A DNA stretch of 59,170 nt from contig NZ_LMNV01000005.1 in assembly GCF_001423105.1 (NCBI RefSeq), positions 466,317 to 525,486 of the forward strand. Direction: 5' to 3'. Positions 45,964-54,383 of this stretch are shown one piece after another (the first letter of the stretch is position 1; the number at the start of each line of letters is the position of its first letter). The notes under the pieces were generated by a model, which saw only the letters and a list, made by a program, of their open reading frames with translations, had not been told where the DNA came from and ran no database searches. This DNA is from Frondihabitans sp. Leaf304 (GTDB lineage Bacteria; Actinomycetota; Actinomycetes; Actinomycetales; Microbacteriaceae). A program made the translations under genes and the position numbers.

Positions 45964-46470
45964 TCAGACGGTCGGAAGCCGGTGCAGCTCCACGTCGCGG
46001 ATCACCCCGGCGTCGAGCACGAGTGTGAGATAGGTGCGGTGGGGCTCGCGGCGGCGGTCGGTCGGCGATCCCGGGTTCAGGATCCGCAGCCCGCCGTCCG
46101 AGGTCGAATCCCACGGAATGTGGCTGTGCCCGAAGATCACGAGGTCGGCGTCTCCGAACTGGGCGTCGAGTCGCGTCTCGCGTCCGGCCTTGCTCCCCGT
46201 CTCGTGCACGACGGCGAGGCGGACTCCCTCGATCTCGGTGCGCGCCACGAGCGGCAGGCGGTCGTCGAACTCGGGCCCGTCGTTATTGCCGCGGACCGCG
46301 ATCAGGGTGGACGCGCGATCCTCGAATTCGTCCAGTAGAGGTAGGCGGTTCCAGTCGCCCGCGTGCACCACGACGTCGGCGCGGTCGATCTCGGCCCAGA
46401 CCTCGTCGGGAAGCGCTTTCGCCCGCTGGGGCACATGGGTATCCGAAACAAGAATGAGACGCGTTGGCAC
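45964..46470 (-). CDS. YfcE/MJ0936-type metallophosphoesterase
   Basis: 168-aa calcineurin-like phosphodiesterase with the five metal motifs in order: VSDTHVP, VVHAGDW, VRGNNDGPE, VVHETGS and FGHSHIPWD. Substrate is probably a small phosphodiester, unproven. The GTG at 46470 is six bases after TATTCT on the minus strand. Head to head with the AI-2E-type gene; its stop is three bases from that of the DsbA-like gene. Confidence 0.9.
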   Translation of the reverse strand: MPTRLILVSDTHVPQRAKALPDEVWAEIDRADVVVHAGDWNRLPLLDEFEDRASTLIAVRGNNDGPEFDDRLPLVARTEIEGVRLAVVHETGSKAGRETRLDAQFGDADLVIFGHSHIPWDSTSDGGLRILNPGSPTDRRREPHRTYLTLVLDAGVIRDVELHRLPTV

Positions 46471-46502
46471 GCGCCCAGAATACGGCCGACGGGTACGGTG
46501 GT

Positions 46503-47690
46503 GTGACCGACGACGAAAGCAGAAGACCAGTGGGCCTTTTCCGCCGCAAGACCTCATCGCCAGCCATGACGGAGGCTCCCGACAAAGTGCGGGCCCTCAC
46601 CTGGTCGGCGCAGAGGAACATCTGGTCTGACGCTTTCGGGCGGCTCGCGACCCGGTGCCTCCAGATCATCCTCGTCATCATCGTGGCCACCGGCCTCGTC
46701 TTCGCGATGACCCAGTTGAGCCTGGTCGTCATCCCGGTCGTACTCGCCCTCATTGTCGCCTCGGCGATCTACCCGCTGCTTGAGCTGATGAGGCGGCACG
46801 GCGTCCCGTCGATCCTCGCGACCTGGATCGCGCTGGTCGCCATCATCGTCATTCTCGGCCTCGTGGTGTGGCTCATCGTCAACGCCGTTCAGAACCAGGT
46901 CGACGACCTCGCCAAGCAGGCGACCGCCGGTATTCGGCAGCTACAGGACTTCGCCAAAGACGGTCCCTTCCACATCACCGACGACCAGATCCAGAAGGGG
47001 CTCGACTCGGCCGTCGACTTCGTGCAGAGCGCCTCGTTCGCGAGCGGCGCGTTCGCCGGCGTCTCGGCCGCGGGCAGCTTCGTCACCGGCCTAGCCCTCT
47101 TCGTGGTTGTGCTGTTCTTTTTCATGAAAGACGGCCCCAAGATCTGGGCCTTCATCGAACGCCCCTTCACCGGCGAGCAGTTCGAGCGCGCCCAGCGCAT
47201 CGGCGAGAAGACGGTGTCGACGTTCGGCGGGTACATCCGCGGCACGGCGACCGTGGCCCTCGTCGACTCCGTCGGCATCGGCATCGGGCTCTTCGCCCTC
47301 GGGGTGCCTCTCGCGCTTCCGCTCTCGGTGATCGTGTTTCTCTCGGCCTTCGTGCCTCTGGTCGGAGCGACGGTCGCCGGGATCCTTGCCGCCCTGGTCG
47401 CTCTCGTGGCGAGTGGGTTGGGGCCCGCCATTGGCGTTGTCATCATCGTGATCGTGGTCAACCAGCTCGAGGGGAACTTCTTGCAGCCGGTCGTCATGGC
47501 GCGCTCCCTGTCACTGCACCCGCTGGTCGTGCTCATCGCGCTGACCGCCGGCACCATCGTCGGCGGCATCATCGGCGCCGTCCTCGCCGTGCCTATCGCT
47601 GCGGTCGCCTGGGGCATCGTCACGATCTGGAACGGCCCCGACCGGCCCGCCGAGTTCGCCCGGCAGAAGCGGCTTGAGCCGAAGATGTAG
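46503..47690 (+). CDS. AI-2E transporter family permease
   Basis: 395-aa membrane protein of the TqsA/PerM family. About eight hydrophobic segments: a pair at residues 50-90, one near 100-125, a long amphipathic stretch, then a core with VVLFFFMKDGPKIWAFIE, FLSAFVPLVGATVAGILAAL and a final pair. Substrate cannot be told. I chose the GTG at 46503 (VTDDESRRPVG), 33 bases from the divergent start; a TTG further up would overlap the neighbour. Confidence 0.88.
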   Translation: MTDDESRRPVGLFRRKTSSPAMTEAPDKVRALTWSAQRNIWSDAFGRLATRCLQIILVIIVATGLVFAMTQLSLVVIPVVLALIVASAIYPLLELMRRHGVPSILATWIALVAIIVILGLVVWLIVNAVQNQVDDLAKQATAGIRQLQDFAKDGPFHITDDQIQKGLDSAVDFVQSASFASGAFAGVSAAGSFVTGLALFVVVLFFFMKDGPKIWAFIERPFTGEQFERAQRIGEKTVSTFGGYIRGTATVALVDSVGIGIGLFALGVPLALPLSVIVFLSAFVPLVGATVAGILAALVALVASGLGPAIGVVIIVIVVNQLEGNFLQPVVMARSLSLHPLVVLIALTAGTIVGGIIGAVLAVPIAAVAWGIVTIWNGPDRPAEFARQKRLEPKM

Positions 47691-47703
47691 CTCGCACCGA
47701 GCA

Positions 47704-47741
47704 CGAAAGAACCCCCGGCCGATCGGCCGGGGGTTCTTTCG
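47704..47741. terminator. Bidirectional terminator
   Basis: Perfect 17-bp stem (arms start CGAAAGAACCCCCGG) with loop GATC and T-rich ends on both strands, between convergent genes. Confidence 0.92.
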
Positions 47742-47756
47742 TTGGGGTTCTGCGAA

Positions 47757-48809
47757 CTAGATCGTGGCGGTGTCGATCACGAAGCGGTAGCGCACCTTTG
47801 AGGCGACGACGCGCTCGTAGGCCTCGTCGATCGTGGTCGTGTCGGAGGCGTCGAGCACCTCGATCTCGGCGCCGATGTGGTGCTCGGCGCAGAAGTCGAG
47901 CATCTCCTGGGTCTCGCGGATGCCGCCGATGTTCGACCCGGCGAGGCTGCGACGGCCCATGATCAGCGATCCGGCGCCGAACGACTGCGGGTTCTCGGGC
48001 AGGCCGACGAACACCATGGTGCCGTTGAGGCGGAGGGTGCGAGCGTAGGCGTCGATGTCCATGTCGGCCGAGATCGTGTTGATGATCAGGTCGAACGACG
48101 AGCGCAGGTCGGTGAAGGTCGACGGGTCGCTCGAGGCGTAGTAGTGGTCTGCGCCGAGCTTGAGGCCGTCTTCCTGCTTCGAGAGCGTCTGGCTGATGAC
48201 GGTGACCTCGGCGCCCAGGGCGTGAGCGATCTTGACGGCCATGTGGCCGAGCCCGCCCATTCCGACGACGGCGACCTTCTTGCCGGGGCCGGCGCCCCAG
48301 TGCTTCAGCGGCGAGTAGGTGGTGATGCCGGCGCAGAGCAGGGGAGCGGCCTCGTCGAGCGAGATGCCCTCGGGAATGGAGAGAACGTAGTTCTCGTCGG
48401 CGACGATCTGCTTGCTGTATCCGCCGTAGGTGTCTTCACCCGAGTACTGGCGGCCGTTGTAGGTGGGCACGTTGCCCTTGACGCAGAACTGCTCTTCACC
48501 GGCGAGGCAGTTCTCGCACTCGCGGCAGGAGTCCACGAAGCAGCCGATGCCGACGCGGTCGCCGACCTTGTGCTTGGTGACGGCGTCGCCGACGGAGGTG
48601 ACGATTCCGGCGATCTCGTGGCCGGGAACCATGGGGAAGATGGCCTTGCCCCATTCCTCGCGCGCCTGGTGGATGTCGGAGTGGCAGATGCCGGCGAAGG
48701 CGATGTCGATCTGGACGTCGTTCGGGCCGACGTCGCGAAGCTGGATGGTGGAACGCTCGAACGGGGCGCCCGCAGTGGGCGTGACGAGAGCGGAAACGGT
48801 GGTGGACAA
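47757..48809 (-). CDS. Zinc-dependent alcohol dehydrogenase, YahK/cinnamyl type
   Basis: 350-aa NAD(P)-dependent medium-chain dehydrogenase. Catalytic zinc: Cys in GICHSDIH, GHE in MVPGHEIAGIV; structural zinc: CRECENCLAGEEQFC; cofactor loop: VAVVGMGGLGHMAVKIA. Probably reduces aldehydes with NADPH, as family members do. The TTG at 48809 is seven bases from GGAGG; no ATG or GTG fits as well. Confidence 0.92.
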   Translation of the reverse strand: MSTTVSALVTPTAGAPFERSTIQLRDVGPNDVQIDIAFAGICHSDIHQAREEWGKAIFPMVPGHEIAGIVTSVGDAVTKHKVGDRVGIGCFVDSCRECENCLAGEEQFCVKGNVPTYNGRQYSGEDTYGGYSKQIVADENYVLSIPEGISLDEAAPLLCAGITTYSPLKHWGAGPGKKVAVVGMGGLGHMAVKIAHALGAEVTVISQTLSKQEDGLKLGADHYYASSDPSTFTDLRSSFDLIINTISADMDIDAYARTLRLNGTMVFVGLPENPQSFGAGSLIMGRRSLAGSNIGGIRETQEMLDFCAEHHIGAEIEVLDASDTTTIDEAYERVVASKVRYRFVIDTATI

Positions 48810-48916
48810 AGAAAGTACCTCCGGGCAGACGAAACGGCCGGACGAAGAACCGCCGGCCGTCATTGGTGTTGCTTAAGCCTAGACCCGCGCCCGTCGTCTG
48901 TTCTCAGTGAGCGGAA

Positions 48917-49858
48917 TCAGCCGAGCAGATGCACCTGGTGCACGAGCGCCGCCGCACCGATGAGCGGGCTTTCGTCGGAGAGGCCCGACTTGACCACCCG
49001 GATCCTCGTCGCGTACGAGTTGTACGCCGCCTCGTCGATCACCGCGCGCACCAGGTCGAGGTAGTCCGGGCTGACCCGCGAGAATCCGCCGCCGATGGCG
49101 ACGACGTCGAGGTCGAGCAGGGTCGTGACCGCCGTGATCGCCTCACCGAGGGCTGTCGCCGATCGGCGCACCGCCGACACCGCGATCGCATCGCCCGCGG
49201 CATAGCCGACCGCGAGATCTTCGCCGCGCTCGCCGGTGAAGCCCTGCTCCTGCGCCCAGCGGACGGTGTGAGGCCCGGAGGCGAGCACCTCGAGCGTCAC
49301 CGACTCGCTGGTCTCGCCGGGCGTCCGGGTGGCGATCTGCACCTGGCCGATGTGGCCGGCGTTGCCCGTGCCGCCCGACAGCAGACGGCCGTTCACGATC
49401 AGGCCGCCGCCGACCCCGGTCGAGACGGTGATGGCGAGAGCGTTGTCGACGCCCTGGGTCGCGCCGACCCAGTGCTCCGCAAGGGCGAGGCTCACGCCAT
49501 CGAGCCGCAGCGTGATCGGCACGTCATCGCCGAGCGACGAGGCGACGAGGCCCGCGACGAGCTCGCGAATCGGAAACTCGCGCCAGGCGGGCAGGTTGAT
49601 GGGCGAGACGGTGCCGTGGGGCAGGTCGACCGGGCCGGCGCTGCCGATCCCGATGCCGAGCACTTTCGCGTCTGCCGGGAGTTCGGCGAGGGCGTGCGCG
49701 ACGACCTCGGAGACGGCGGTCGCGAGATCTTCCGAGGTCGACCCGTGGCCGGTCGGTCGCCTGTCGCGACTTCCGGGCAGCAGGACGCCCTCGGAATCGA
49801 CCAGCGCGGACTCGACCTTGGTGCCGCCGATGTCGACGGCCAGCGCAAATTCACTCAC
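48917..49858 (-). CDS. ROK-family sugar kinase lacking the zinc motif
   Basis: 313-aa kinase-like protein: phosphate-binding VDIGGTKVESALVD (residues 8-21), ITVSTGVGGGLIVNG, and adenosine motif VVAIGGGFSRVSPD. The usual catalytic region xNDANxAA reads RLDGVSLALAEHW here, keeping the Asp but not the Asn. After GNAGHIGQV the cysteine cluster CxCGxxGCxE is absent. Glucose, mannose or amino-sugar kinase activity is possible. GTG is six bases after TAGCAT. Confidence 0.85.
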   Translation of the reverse strand: MSEFALAVDIGGTKVESALVDSEGVLLPGSRDRRPTGHGSTSEDLATAVSEVVAHALAELPADAKVLGIGIGSAGPVDLPHGTVSPINLPAWREFPIRELVAGLVASSLGDDVPITLRLDGVSLALAEHWVGATQGVDNALAITVSTGVGGGLIVNGRLLSGGTGNAGHIGQVQIATRTPGETSESVTLEVLASGPHTVRWAQEQGFTGERGEDLAVGYAAGDAIAVSAVRRSATALGEAITAVTTLLDLDVVAIGGGFSRVSPDYLDLVRAVIDEAAYNSYATRIRVVKSGLSDESPLIGAAALVHQVHLLG

Positions 49859-49878
49859 GGCGTCATGCTAGCGGCGGG

Positions 49879-50334
49879 TCAGGCCTCCTCGGCAGCCGCC
49901 CGCTTCGCAGCCTTGTCGGCGTTCTGCTGTTTCACACGGATCTCTTCGTCACGCACGAGGGCCAGGTTGTAGCGCTCGGAGGAGAGCCACGGCGGCATCT
50001 CGACGAGCAGGGCCTGGATCTCGTCGGAGGTCAGGGCGTCGTCGATGCCCGCACGGGCGAGGCCCGAGATCGTGATGCCGAGCTTGCGCGCCACCTCGGG
50101 GCGGGGGTGCGGGCCGTTCTGCCGGAGGTCGACCAGCCACTCGGGCGGGTTCGACTGCAGCTCGACCAGCTGCTCCCGGGTCACCGGGTTGTCTTGGAAC
50201 TCCTGGGGGGTCGCCGGCAGGTAGATGCCGAGCTTCTTCGCGGCCGTGAAGGCCTTCATGTTCTGGTCGGGGCGCGACTTCTTGGTCTGACGCGTGTCGG
50301 GGGCGTCCGGCTGATCGCTGATCTCGTTGCTCAT
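49879..50334 (-). CDS. DUF5997 family protein
   Basis: 151-aa soluble protein with conserved-looking blocks FTAAKKLGIYLPATPQEF, WLVDLRQNGPHPRPEVARK and MPPWLSSERYNLALVRDEE, and an Ala/Lys-rich tail. The middle has a helix-turn-helix feel (PEVARKLGITISGLARAG), suggesting nucleic-acid contact. Function unknown. Head to head with a LysR-domain gene, 56 bases apart, a pairing I recall from other actinobacteria. ATG seven bases after TAGCCT. Confidence 0.85.
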   Translation of the reverse strand: MSNEISDQPDAPDTRQTKKSRPDQNMKAFTAAKKLGIYLPATPQEFQDNPVTREQLVELQSNPPEWLVDLRQNGPHPRPEVARKLGITISGLARAGIDDALTSDEIQALLVEMPPWLSSERYNLALVRDEEIRVKQQNADKAAKRAAAEEA

Positions 50335-50390
50335 GTGCGTAAGGCTAGCCGTCCGGCATCGATCCCCGGGTGTCGGCTACTCTCGGGCCT

Positions 50391-51098
50391 GTGACCTCCC
50401 TCCGTATCGCGTTCGTGCCCGGCGTCACCCTGGGCAAGTGGACCCGCATCTGGGAGGAGCGCTTTCCCGACGATCCGCTGACGTTGATCCCGTCAGAAAC
50501 CGAGGATCCGACTGCTCACCTTCGCGACGACACCGCCGACATGGTCTTCGCTCGCCTTCCGGTCGAGGCTGACGGCCTGCATACGATTCCGCTCTACGAC
50601 GAGACCCCCTACGTCGTACTTCCGAAAGAGCACGCGCTCGCCGATGGCGCGAGCGTCTCGCTCGACGAGCTTGAGGGCCAAACGCGCTTCGACCTCGATC
50701 CGGCCCTCGATCTCGCCGGTGCGGTCGAGGTCGTGGCGACGGGCGCCGGTGTCGCCGTGATGCCCCAGTCGCTCGCGCGTCTCCACTCCCGGAAGGGCGT
50801 GGTCGGCCGTCGAGTCGTCGGCCTCCCCGAGACCACCATCGCTCTCCTCTGGCCGGTCGGCGATCAGACCGACGAGGTCGAGGCGTTCATCGGCATCGTC
50901 CGGGGCCGCACGGCCAACAGTTCGCGCGACCAGGAGCAGGCGCCGGCCCAGCGCCCGACCGCCAAGGCGAAGGCGAAAGCGGCGGAGGCCGCGAAGGCCG
51001 CGCGAGATGCGAAGGCCGCGAGGACCAAGGGCGCCAAAGGCATCGTCCGGCAGCCCCGCCGTGCCGCTCCCGGCCGCACCCGCGGCAAGCGCAACTAG
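50391..51098 (+). CDS. LysR-type substrate-binding domain protein without DNA-binding domain
   Basis: 235-aa protein starting VTSLRIAFVPGVTLGKW, the first strand of a LysR effector domain; DMVFARLPVEADGLHTIPLYDE and VATGAGVAVMPQSLARLH are LysR-type. The N-terminal winged helix is absent. The last 50 residues are Ala/Lys/Arg-rich and could bind nucleic acid. GTG is seven bases after TACTCT. Possible cofactor or modulator with DUF5997; inference. Confidence 0.85.
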   Translation: MTSLRIAFVPGVTLGKWTRIWEERFPDDPLTLIPSETEDPTAHLRDDTADMVFARLPVEADGLHTIPLYDETPYVVLPKEHALADGASVSLDELEGQTRFDLDPALDLAGAVEVVATGAGVAVMPQSLARLHSRKGVVGRRVVGLPETTIALLWPVGDQTDEVEAFIGIVRGRTANSSRDQEQAPAQRPTAKAKAKAAEAAKAARDAKAARTKGAKGIVRQPRRAAPGRTRGKRN

Positions 51099-51211
51099 GT
51101 CTCCCCTCTACTCCCGGGCGGTGAGTGTCCAGCATCTGCTGATGTCGAGGCCGTCGGACTAGCCGATCGTGGACGATCACCTCACCTGATCGCCAGTGGG
51201 AAGATGACGGC

Positions 51212-51991
51212 ATGACACCGTCGTCGCAGCAAGTCCAGTCGTCGCAGCCCAAGGCCGCCCTCCTCACGGGTGTCGGCCGTCGCGAGGGGATCGCCGCCGC
51301 CATCGCGCTGGCGCTCGCCGCGGACGGCTGGGATCTCGCGCTCGTGACCTGGACGCCGTACGACCGGCGCATGACGTGGGGGGAGCGGCCGGACGACCTC
51401 GCGCGTCTGGTCGATGACGTCGAAGCCCTCGGCCGGCGCGTGGTCGTACTGGAAGCCGATCTGTCGGATCCTGACGTCGCCCTCCAGCTCGTCACCAGGG
51501 CAGCCGACGCACTCGGCCCGGTGTCGGGCCTCGTGCTCTCGCACTCCGAAAGCGTCGACTCCGGCATTCTCGACACGACGGTCGAGGCGTTCGACCGGCA
51601 CTACGACGTCAACGTCCGCGCCGCCTGGTTGCTGATCAAGGGTCTCGCCGAGCAGATTCCCGAGAGTGGTGGCCGCATCGTCGCGCTGACGAGCGACCAC
51701 GTCGTCGACAACATGCCGTACGGCTCGAGCAAGGGTGCCCTCGACCGGATTGTGATAGCGGCCGCCCGAGAGCTCGGCCACCTCGGCATCTCGTCGAACG
51801 CCCTTAACCCGGGCCCGGTCGACACCGGCTGGATGAGCGACGAGGTCCGCGAGACCCTGACGGCCATGCAGCCGACGGGGCGGCTCGGCCTCCCCGGTGA
51901 TGTCGCCAACATCGTGCGATTTCTGCTGGGTCCGGAGGGCGGCTGGGTGTCTGGCCAGCTGATCGTGAGCAACGGCGGTTTCAACGTCTGA
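51212..51991 (+). CDS. Short-chain dehydrogenase/reductase
   Basis: 259-aa SDR. The cofactor region TGVGRREGIAAAIALALA departs from the classical TGxxxGxG pattern by an added Arg-Glu and resembles enoyl-reductase-like SDRs. The catalytic Ser and Tyr-Lys are present (VALTSDHV, YGSSKGALDR), followed by NALNPGPVDTGWM. It probably reduces a 3-oxoacyl group or ketone; substrate unknown. Confidence 0.88.
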   Translation: MTPSSQQVQSSQPKAALLTGVGRREGIAAAIALALAADGWDLALVTWTPYDRRMTWGERPDDLARLVDDVEALGRRVVVLEADLSDPDVALQLVTRAADALGPVSGLVLSHSESVDSGILDTTVEAFDRHYDVNVRAAWLLIKGLAEQIPESGGRIVALTSDHVVDNMPYGSSKGALDRIVIAAARELGHLGISSNALNPGPVDTGWMSDEVRETLTAMQPTGRLGLPGDVANIVRFLLGPEGGWVSGQLIVSNGGFNV

Positions 51992-52025
51992 GGGGTACCG
52001 TCGAAGCCCCGACGAAGGAGCAGTC

Positions 52026-52229
52026 ATGGCATTTAGCAAGGGCGACAAGATCACCTGGAACACCCCGCAGGGCGAGACCCACGGCGAGGTGGTCGACAAG
52101 CGCGTTAAAGAGTTCGAGTTCGACGGCCAGAAGTTCAAGGCCTCCTCCGACGAGCCGTACTACATCGTGAAGTCCGAGAAGTCGGGCTCCGAGGCCGCCC
52201 ACAAAGAATCGGCGCTCACGAAGAAGTAG
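52026..52229 (+). CDS. DUF2945 (HVA1 Tudor-like) small protein
   Basis: 67-aa protein: FSKGDKITWNTPQGETHGEV, YYIVKSEKSG and AAHKESALTKK match the DUF2945/hypervirulence-associated Tudor family of small basic proteins. GAAGGAG precedes the ATG. Its end overlaps the convergent MFS gene by 14 bases. Confidence 0.9.
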   Translation: MAFSKGDKITWNTPQGETHGEVVDKRVKEFEFDGQKFKASSDEPYYIVKSEKSGSEAAHKESALTKK

Positions 52230-53454
52230 GTCGGTCGAGGTCGCGGACCCTCCGGCTCGCGGCGACCAGTCCGGCGGCGACCAGCACAAGCGCACCGAGA
52301 GCGCTCAGCGTCAGGGGAGCGCCGAACCGGTCGACGGCCGGCCCCACCGCCAGTTCGCCGAGCGGCATGCCGGCGAGTGAGGCAAGGGTCAGGCCGGCGT
52401 AGACCCGGGCCAGGTAGCTCCGCGGCACCTGCAGCTGAATCGTTACGTCGAGCGGGATCGTGAAGATCTCGAGGCCGACACTCGCGGCGAAGAGCGCCAC
52501 GCTCAGCCAGAAGAACCAGTGCAACGGGTCGATCACCATCGGTCGCACGCTCAGGATCAGCGCGAGCACCCCGAGCGGCAGCGCCATCGCGGCGATCCCG
52601 ACCGTCGCCGTGGCCAGTCGGAGCCGCCCACGGAGGCGCCCCGCCACAATCGCCCCGACGATCAGCCCCAGTGTCTGCACGGCCCCGGCGAAGCCCCACA
52701 GCGTCCGGCCGAACGAGTCGTCGGCCGCGAACGGACCGATCACCTGCACGCCGCCGGCGAAGGCGAACTGGGCGACGAACGACAGCGCGAGAGTGGCGCG
52801 GAGCCACGGCGACCTGGCGACGAACCGGATTCCCGCTCCGAGGTCGGCGGCGAACGAGCCACCGCGCACCGAGCCGATCGTGTCGCGGGGCAGGCCCGCG
52901 AAAGCCGCTATCGCGGCGGTGAACACCAAGGATCCGACGGCGAGCGCGATCTCCGGAGAGAACGCTCCGACCACACCCCCTCCGAGTGCGGTGCCTCCGA
53001 CGAGCCCGAGGTTCATGCCCACCCGGTTCAGCACGGTCGCGTCCCTGACGTCGTCTTCGGGCACCGTGTCTCTCAGCACCGCGTTCGTCGCCGGGGCGAA
53101 GAACGCCGATCCGGCGCCGCCGAGTGCCGCGGCCGCCGCGACGAGAGGAAGCGTCGCCGTCCCGGTGGCGAGGAGGAGGGCCACGGTGGCGAGCGACGCC
53201 GCCGAGAGAACCGACGCCGCCACCGCGACCGACCATTTCGGAAGGCGGTCGGCGAGGGAGCCGCCGAAGAGCACCAGGGCGACGTTCGGCACGGATCTGC
53301 TGGCGATGACGAGCCCGAGCCCGGTGGGGCCGGCACCGAGGTCGATGGCAGCGAAGACGAGCGCGACCGGTCCGAGCCCGGCTCCCACCCACGAGAGCAG
53401 CCGACCGAGCCAGAGTGCCCGGAACGCCGGGACGCGGAGCAACGACCAGTTCAT
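52216..53454 (-). CDS. Major facilitator superfamily exporter
   Basis: 412-aa permease with about 12 hydrophobic segments (two six-helix halves), first helix after MNWSLLRVPAFRALWLGR, and the MFS loop GGSLADRLPKWSV between helices 2 and 3. Similar to EntS/enterobactin or macrolide-type exporters (MFS_3 group). A divergent TetR regulator starts 107 bases away and is its likely repressor. The ATG at 53454 is preferred to one 21 bases upstream. Confidence 0.9.
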   Translation of the reverse strand: MNWSLLRVPAFRALWLGRLLSWVGAGLGPVALVFAAIDLGAGPTGLGLVIASRSVPNVALVLFGGSLADRLPKWSVAVAASVLSAASLATVALLLATGTATLPLVAAAAALGGAGSAFFAPATNAVLRDTVPEDDVRDATVLNRVGMNLGLVGGTALGGGVVGAFSPEIALAVGSLVFTAAIAAFAGLPRDTIGSVRGGSFAADLGAGIRFVARSPWLRATLALSFVAQFAFAGGVQVIGPFAADDSFGRTLWGFAGAVQTLGLIVGAIVAGRLRGRLRLATATVGIAAMALPLGVLALILSVRPMVIDPLHWFFWLSVALFAASVGLEIFTIPLDVTIQLQVPRSYLARVYAGLTLASLAGMPLGELAVGPAVDRFGAPLTLSALGALVLVAAGLVAASRRVRDLDRPTSS

Positions 53455-53560
53455 GGTCGGAGAGGCCGGAAGCACCTCGCCGGGTCGGTCCCGAGGCTCA
53501 CGGGCCGAGCCTACTCACGCAAGCCCCCGAGGCGCGCCGCTGTCCCGTATCGTCGGGGTC

Positions 53561-54190
53561 GTGACCTCCGAGACGACGACCGGCCGGCGTGGCAGCTACG
53601 CCAAGGGGGTCGCCAAGCGCGAGGCTATTCTCGACGCAGCTCTTCCCGTGTTCGGCCAGAGCGGTTTCCACGGGGCCTCCCTTCGAGAGATCGCGCGCCA
53701 GTGCGGCGTCTCCCATCAGTCGCTCCAGCATTATTTCGCGACCAAGGAAGACCTGCTCCTCGCCGTGCTCCGACGCCGCGACGAACGGCTGCGGAGACAC
53801 TTCGACGATGCGTCCGGTATGAGGCTCGGCGAACTCCTCGATCTCGCGGAGTACAACGTCGAGGTTCCCGGCGTGATCCAGCTCTTCAACACGGCCTCCG
53901 CCGAGTCGACCAGCCCCGAGCATCCGGCGCACGACTACTACGCCGACTTCTACGAGCAGATCGTCGAGTCGACGAGCCGGTATCTCGCGGTCGCCGAGCG
54001 CCGTGGTCTCCTGGCACCCGGATTCACCGCCGAGACGGCCGCCCGGGTGGTTCTCGCCGTGCAGGACGGCCTGCAGTTGCAGTGGCTCTACGACCGCGAT
54101 GCCGTCCGGGTGGCCGAGGCGATGCGGCTCGTGATCGCCACGATCGTGACGGTGCCGCTCGCAGAACTGGACGAGCTCAGCGAGAGCTAG
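53561..54190 (+). CDS. TetR-family transcriptional regulator
   Basis: 209-aa repressor. Helix-turn-helix: AKREAILDAALPVFGQSGFH, ASLREIARQCGVSHQSLQHYF, TKEDLLLAVLRRRDE (residues 17-72); a helical ligand domain follows with WLYDRDAVRVAEAMRL near the end. GTG is seven bases after TATCGT. A very long open frame runs upstream but is antisense to the MFS gene. Probably controls that exporter. Confidence 0.92.
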   Translation: MTSETTTGRRGSYAKGVAKREAILDAALPVFGQSGFHGASLREIARQCGVSHQSLQHYFATKEDLLLAVLRRRDERLRRHFDDASGMRLGELLDLAEYNVEVPGVIQLFNTASAESTSPEHPAHDYYADFYEQIVESTSRYLAVAERRGLLAPGFTAETAARVVLAVQDGLQLQWLYDRDAVRVAEAMRLVIATIVTVPLAELDELSES

Positions 54191-54205
54191 ATCGCGCCCG
54201 GCAGA

Positions 54206-54275
54206 AGTCGGCGGGTGTTCTTGAGAGTGGGCGGGTGCTGCAGCACCCGCCCACCCCTAACGACACCCGCCGACT
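54206..54275. repeat. Nested palindrome between the TetR gene and putA
   Basis: Outer 13-bp perfect stem AGTCGGCGGGTGT (54206) / ACACCCGCCGACT (54263) and an inner perfect 28-bp palindrome at 54227-54254 (half-site GTGGGCGGGTGCTG). The GnnGGCGGGTGY unit repeats at a 20-base period. No T-run; 15 bases after the TetR stop. Confidence 0.88.
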
Positions 54276-54383
54276 CGGCCCGACGGTCTGCACGTGCCCG
54301 CCCGTGAGCACGCCAGCAGCGACTTTGTAAACAGCACGTTTCGACCCTTGCGACGCCCCGATCGCGCGACCTATTCTTGCCGC

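Noticed and set aside
52460-53560. Long upstream extension of the TetR frame
   Set aside because: It is antisense to the MFS gene and low-complexity; the TetR helix-turn-helix begins shortly after the GTG at 53561, which has its own promoter box.
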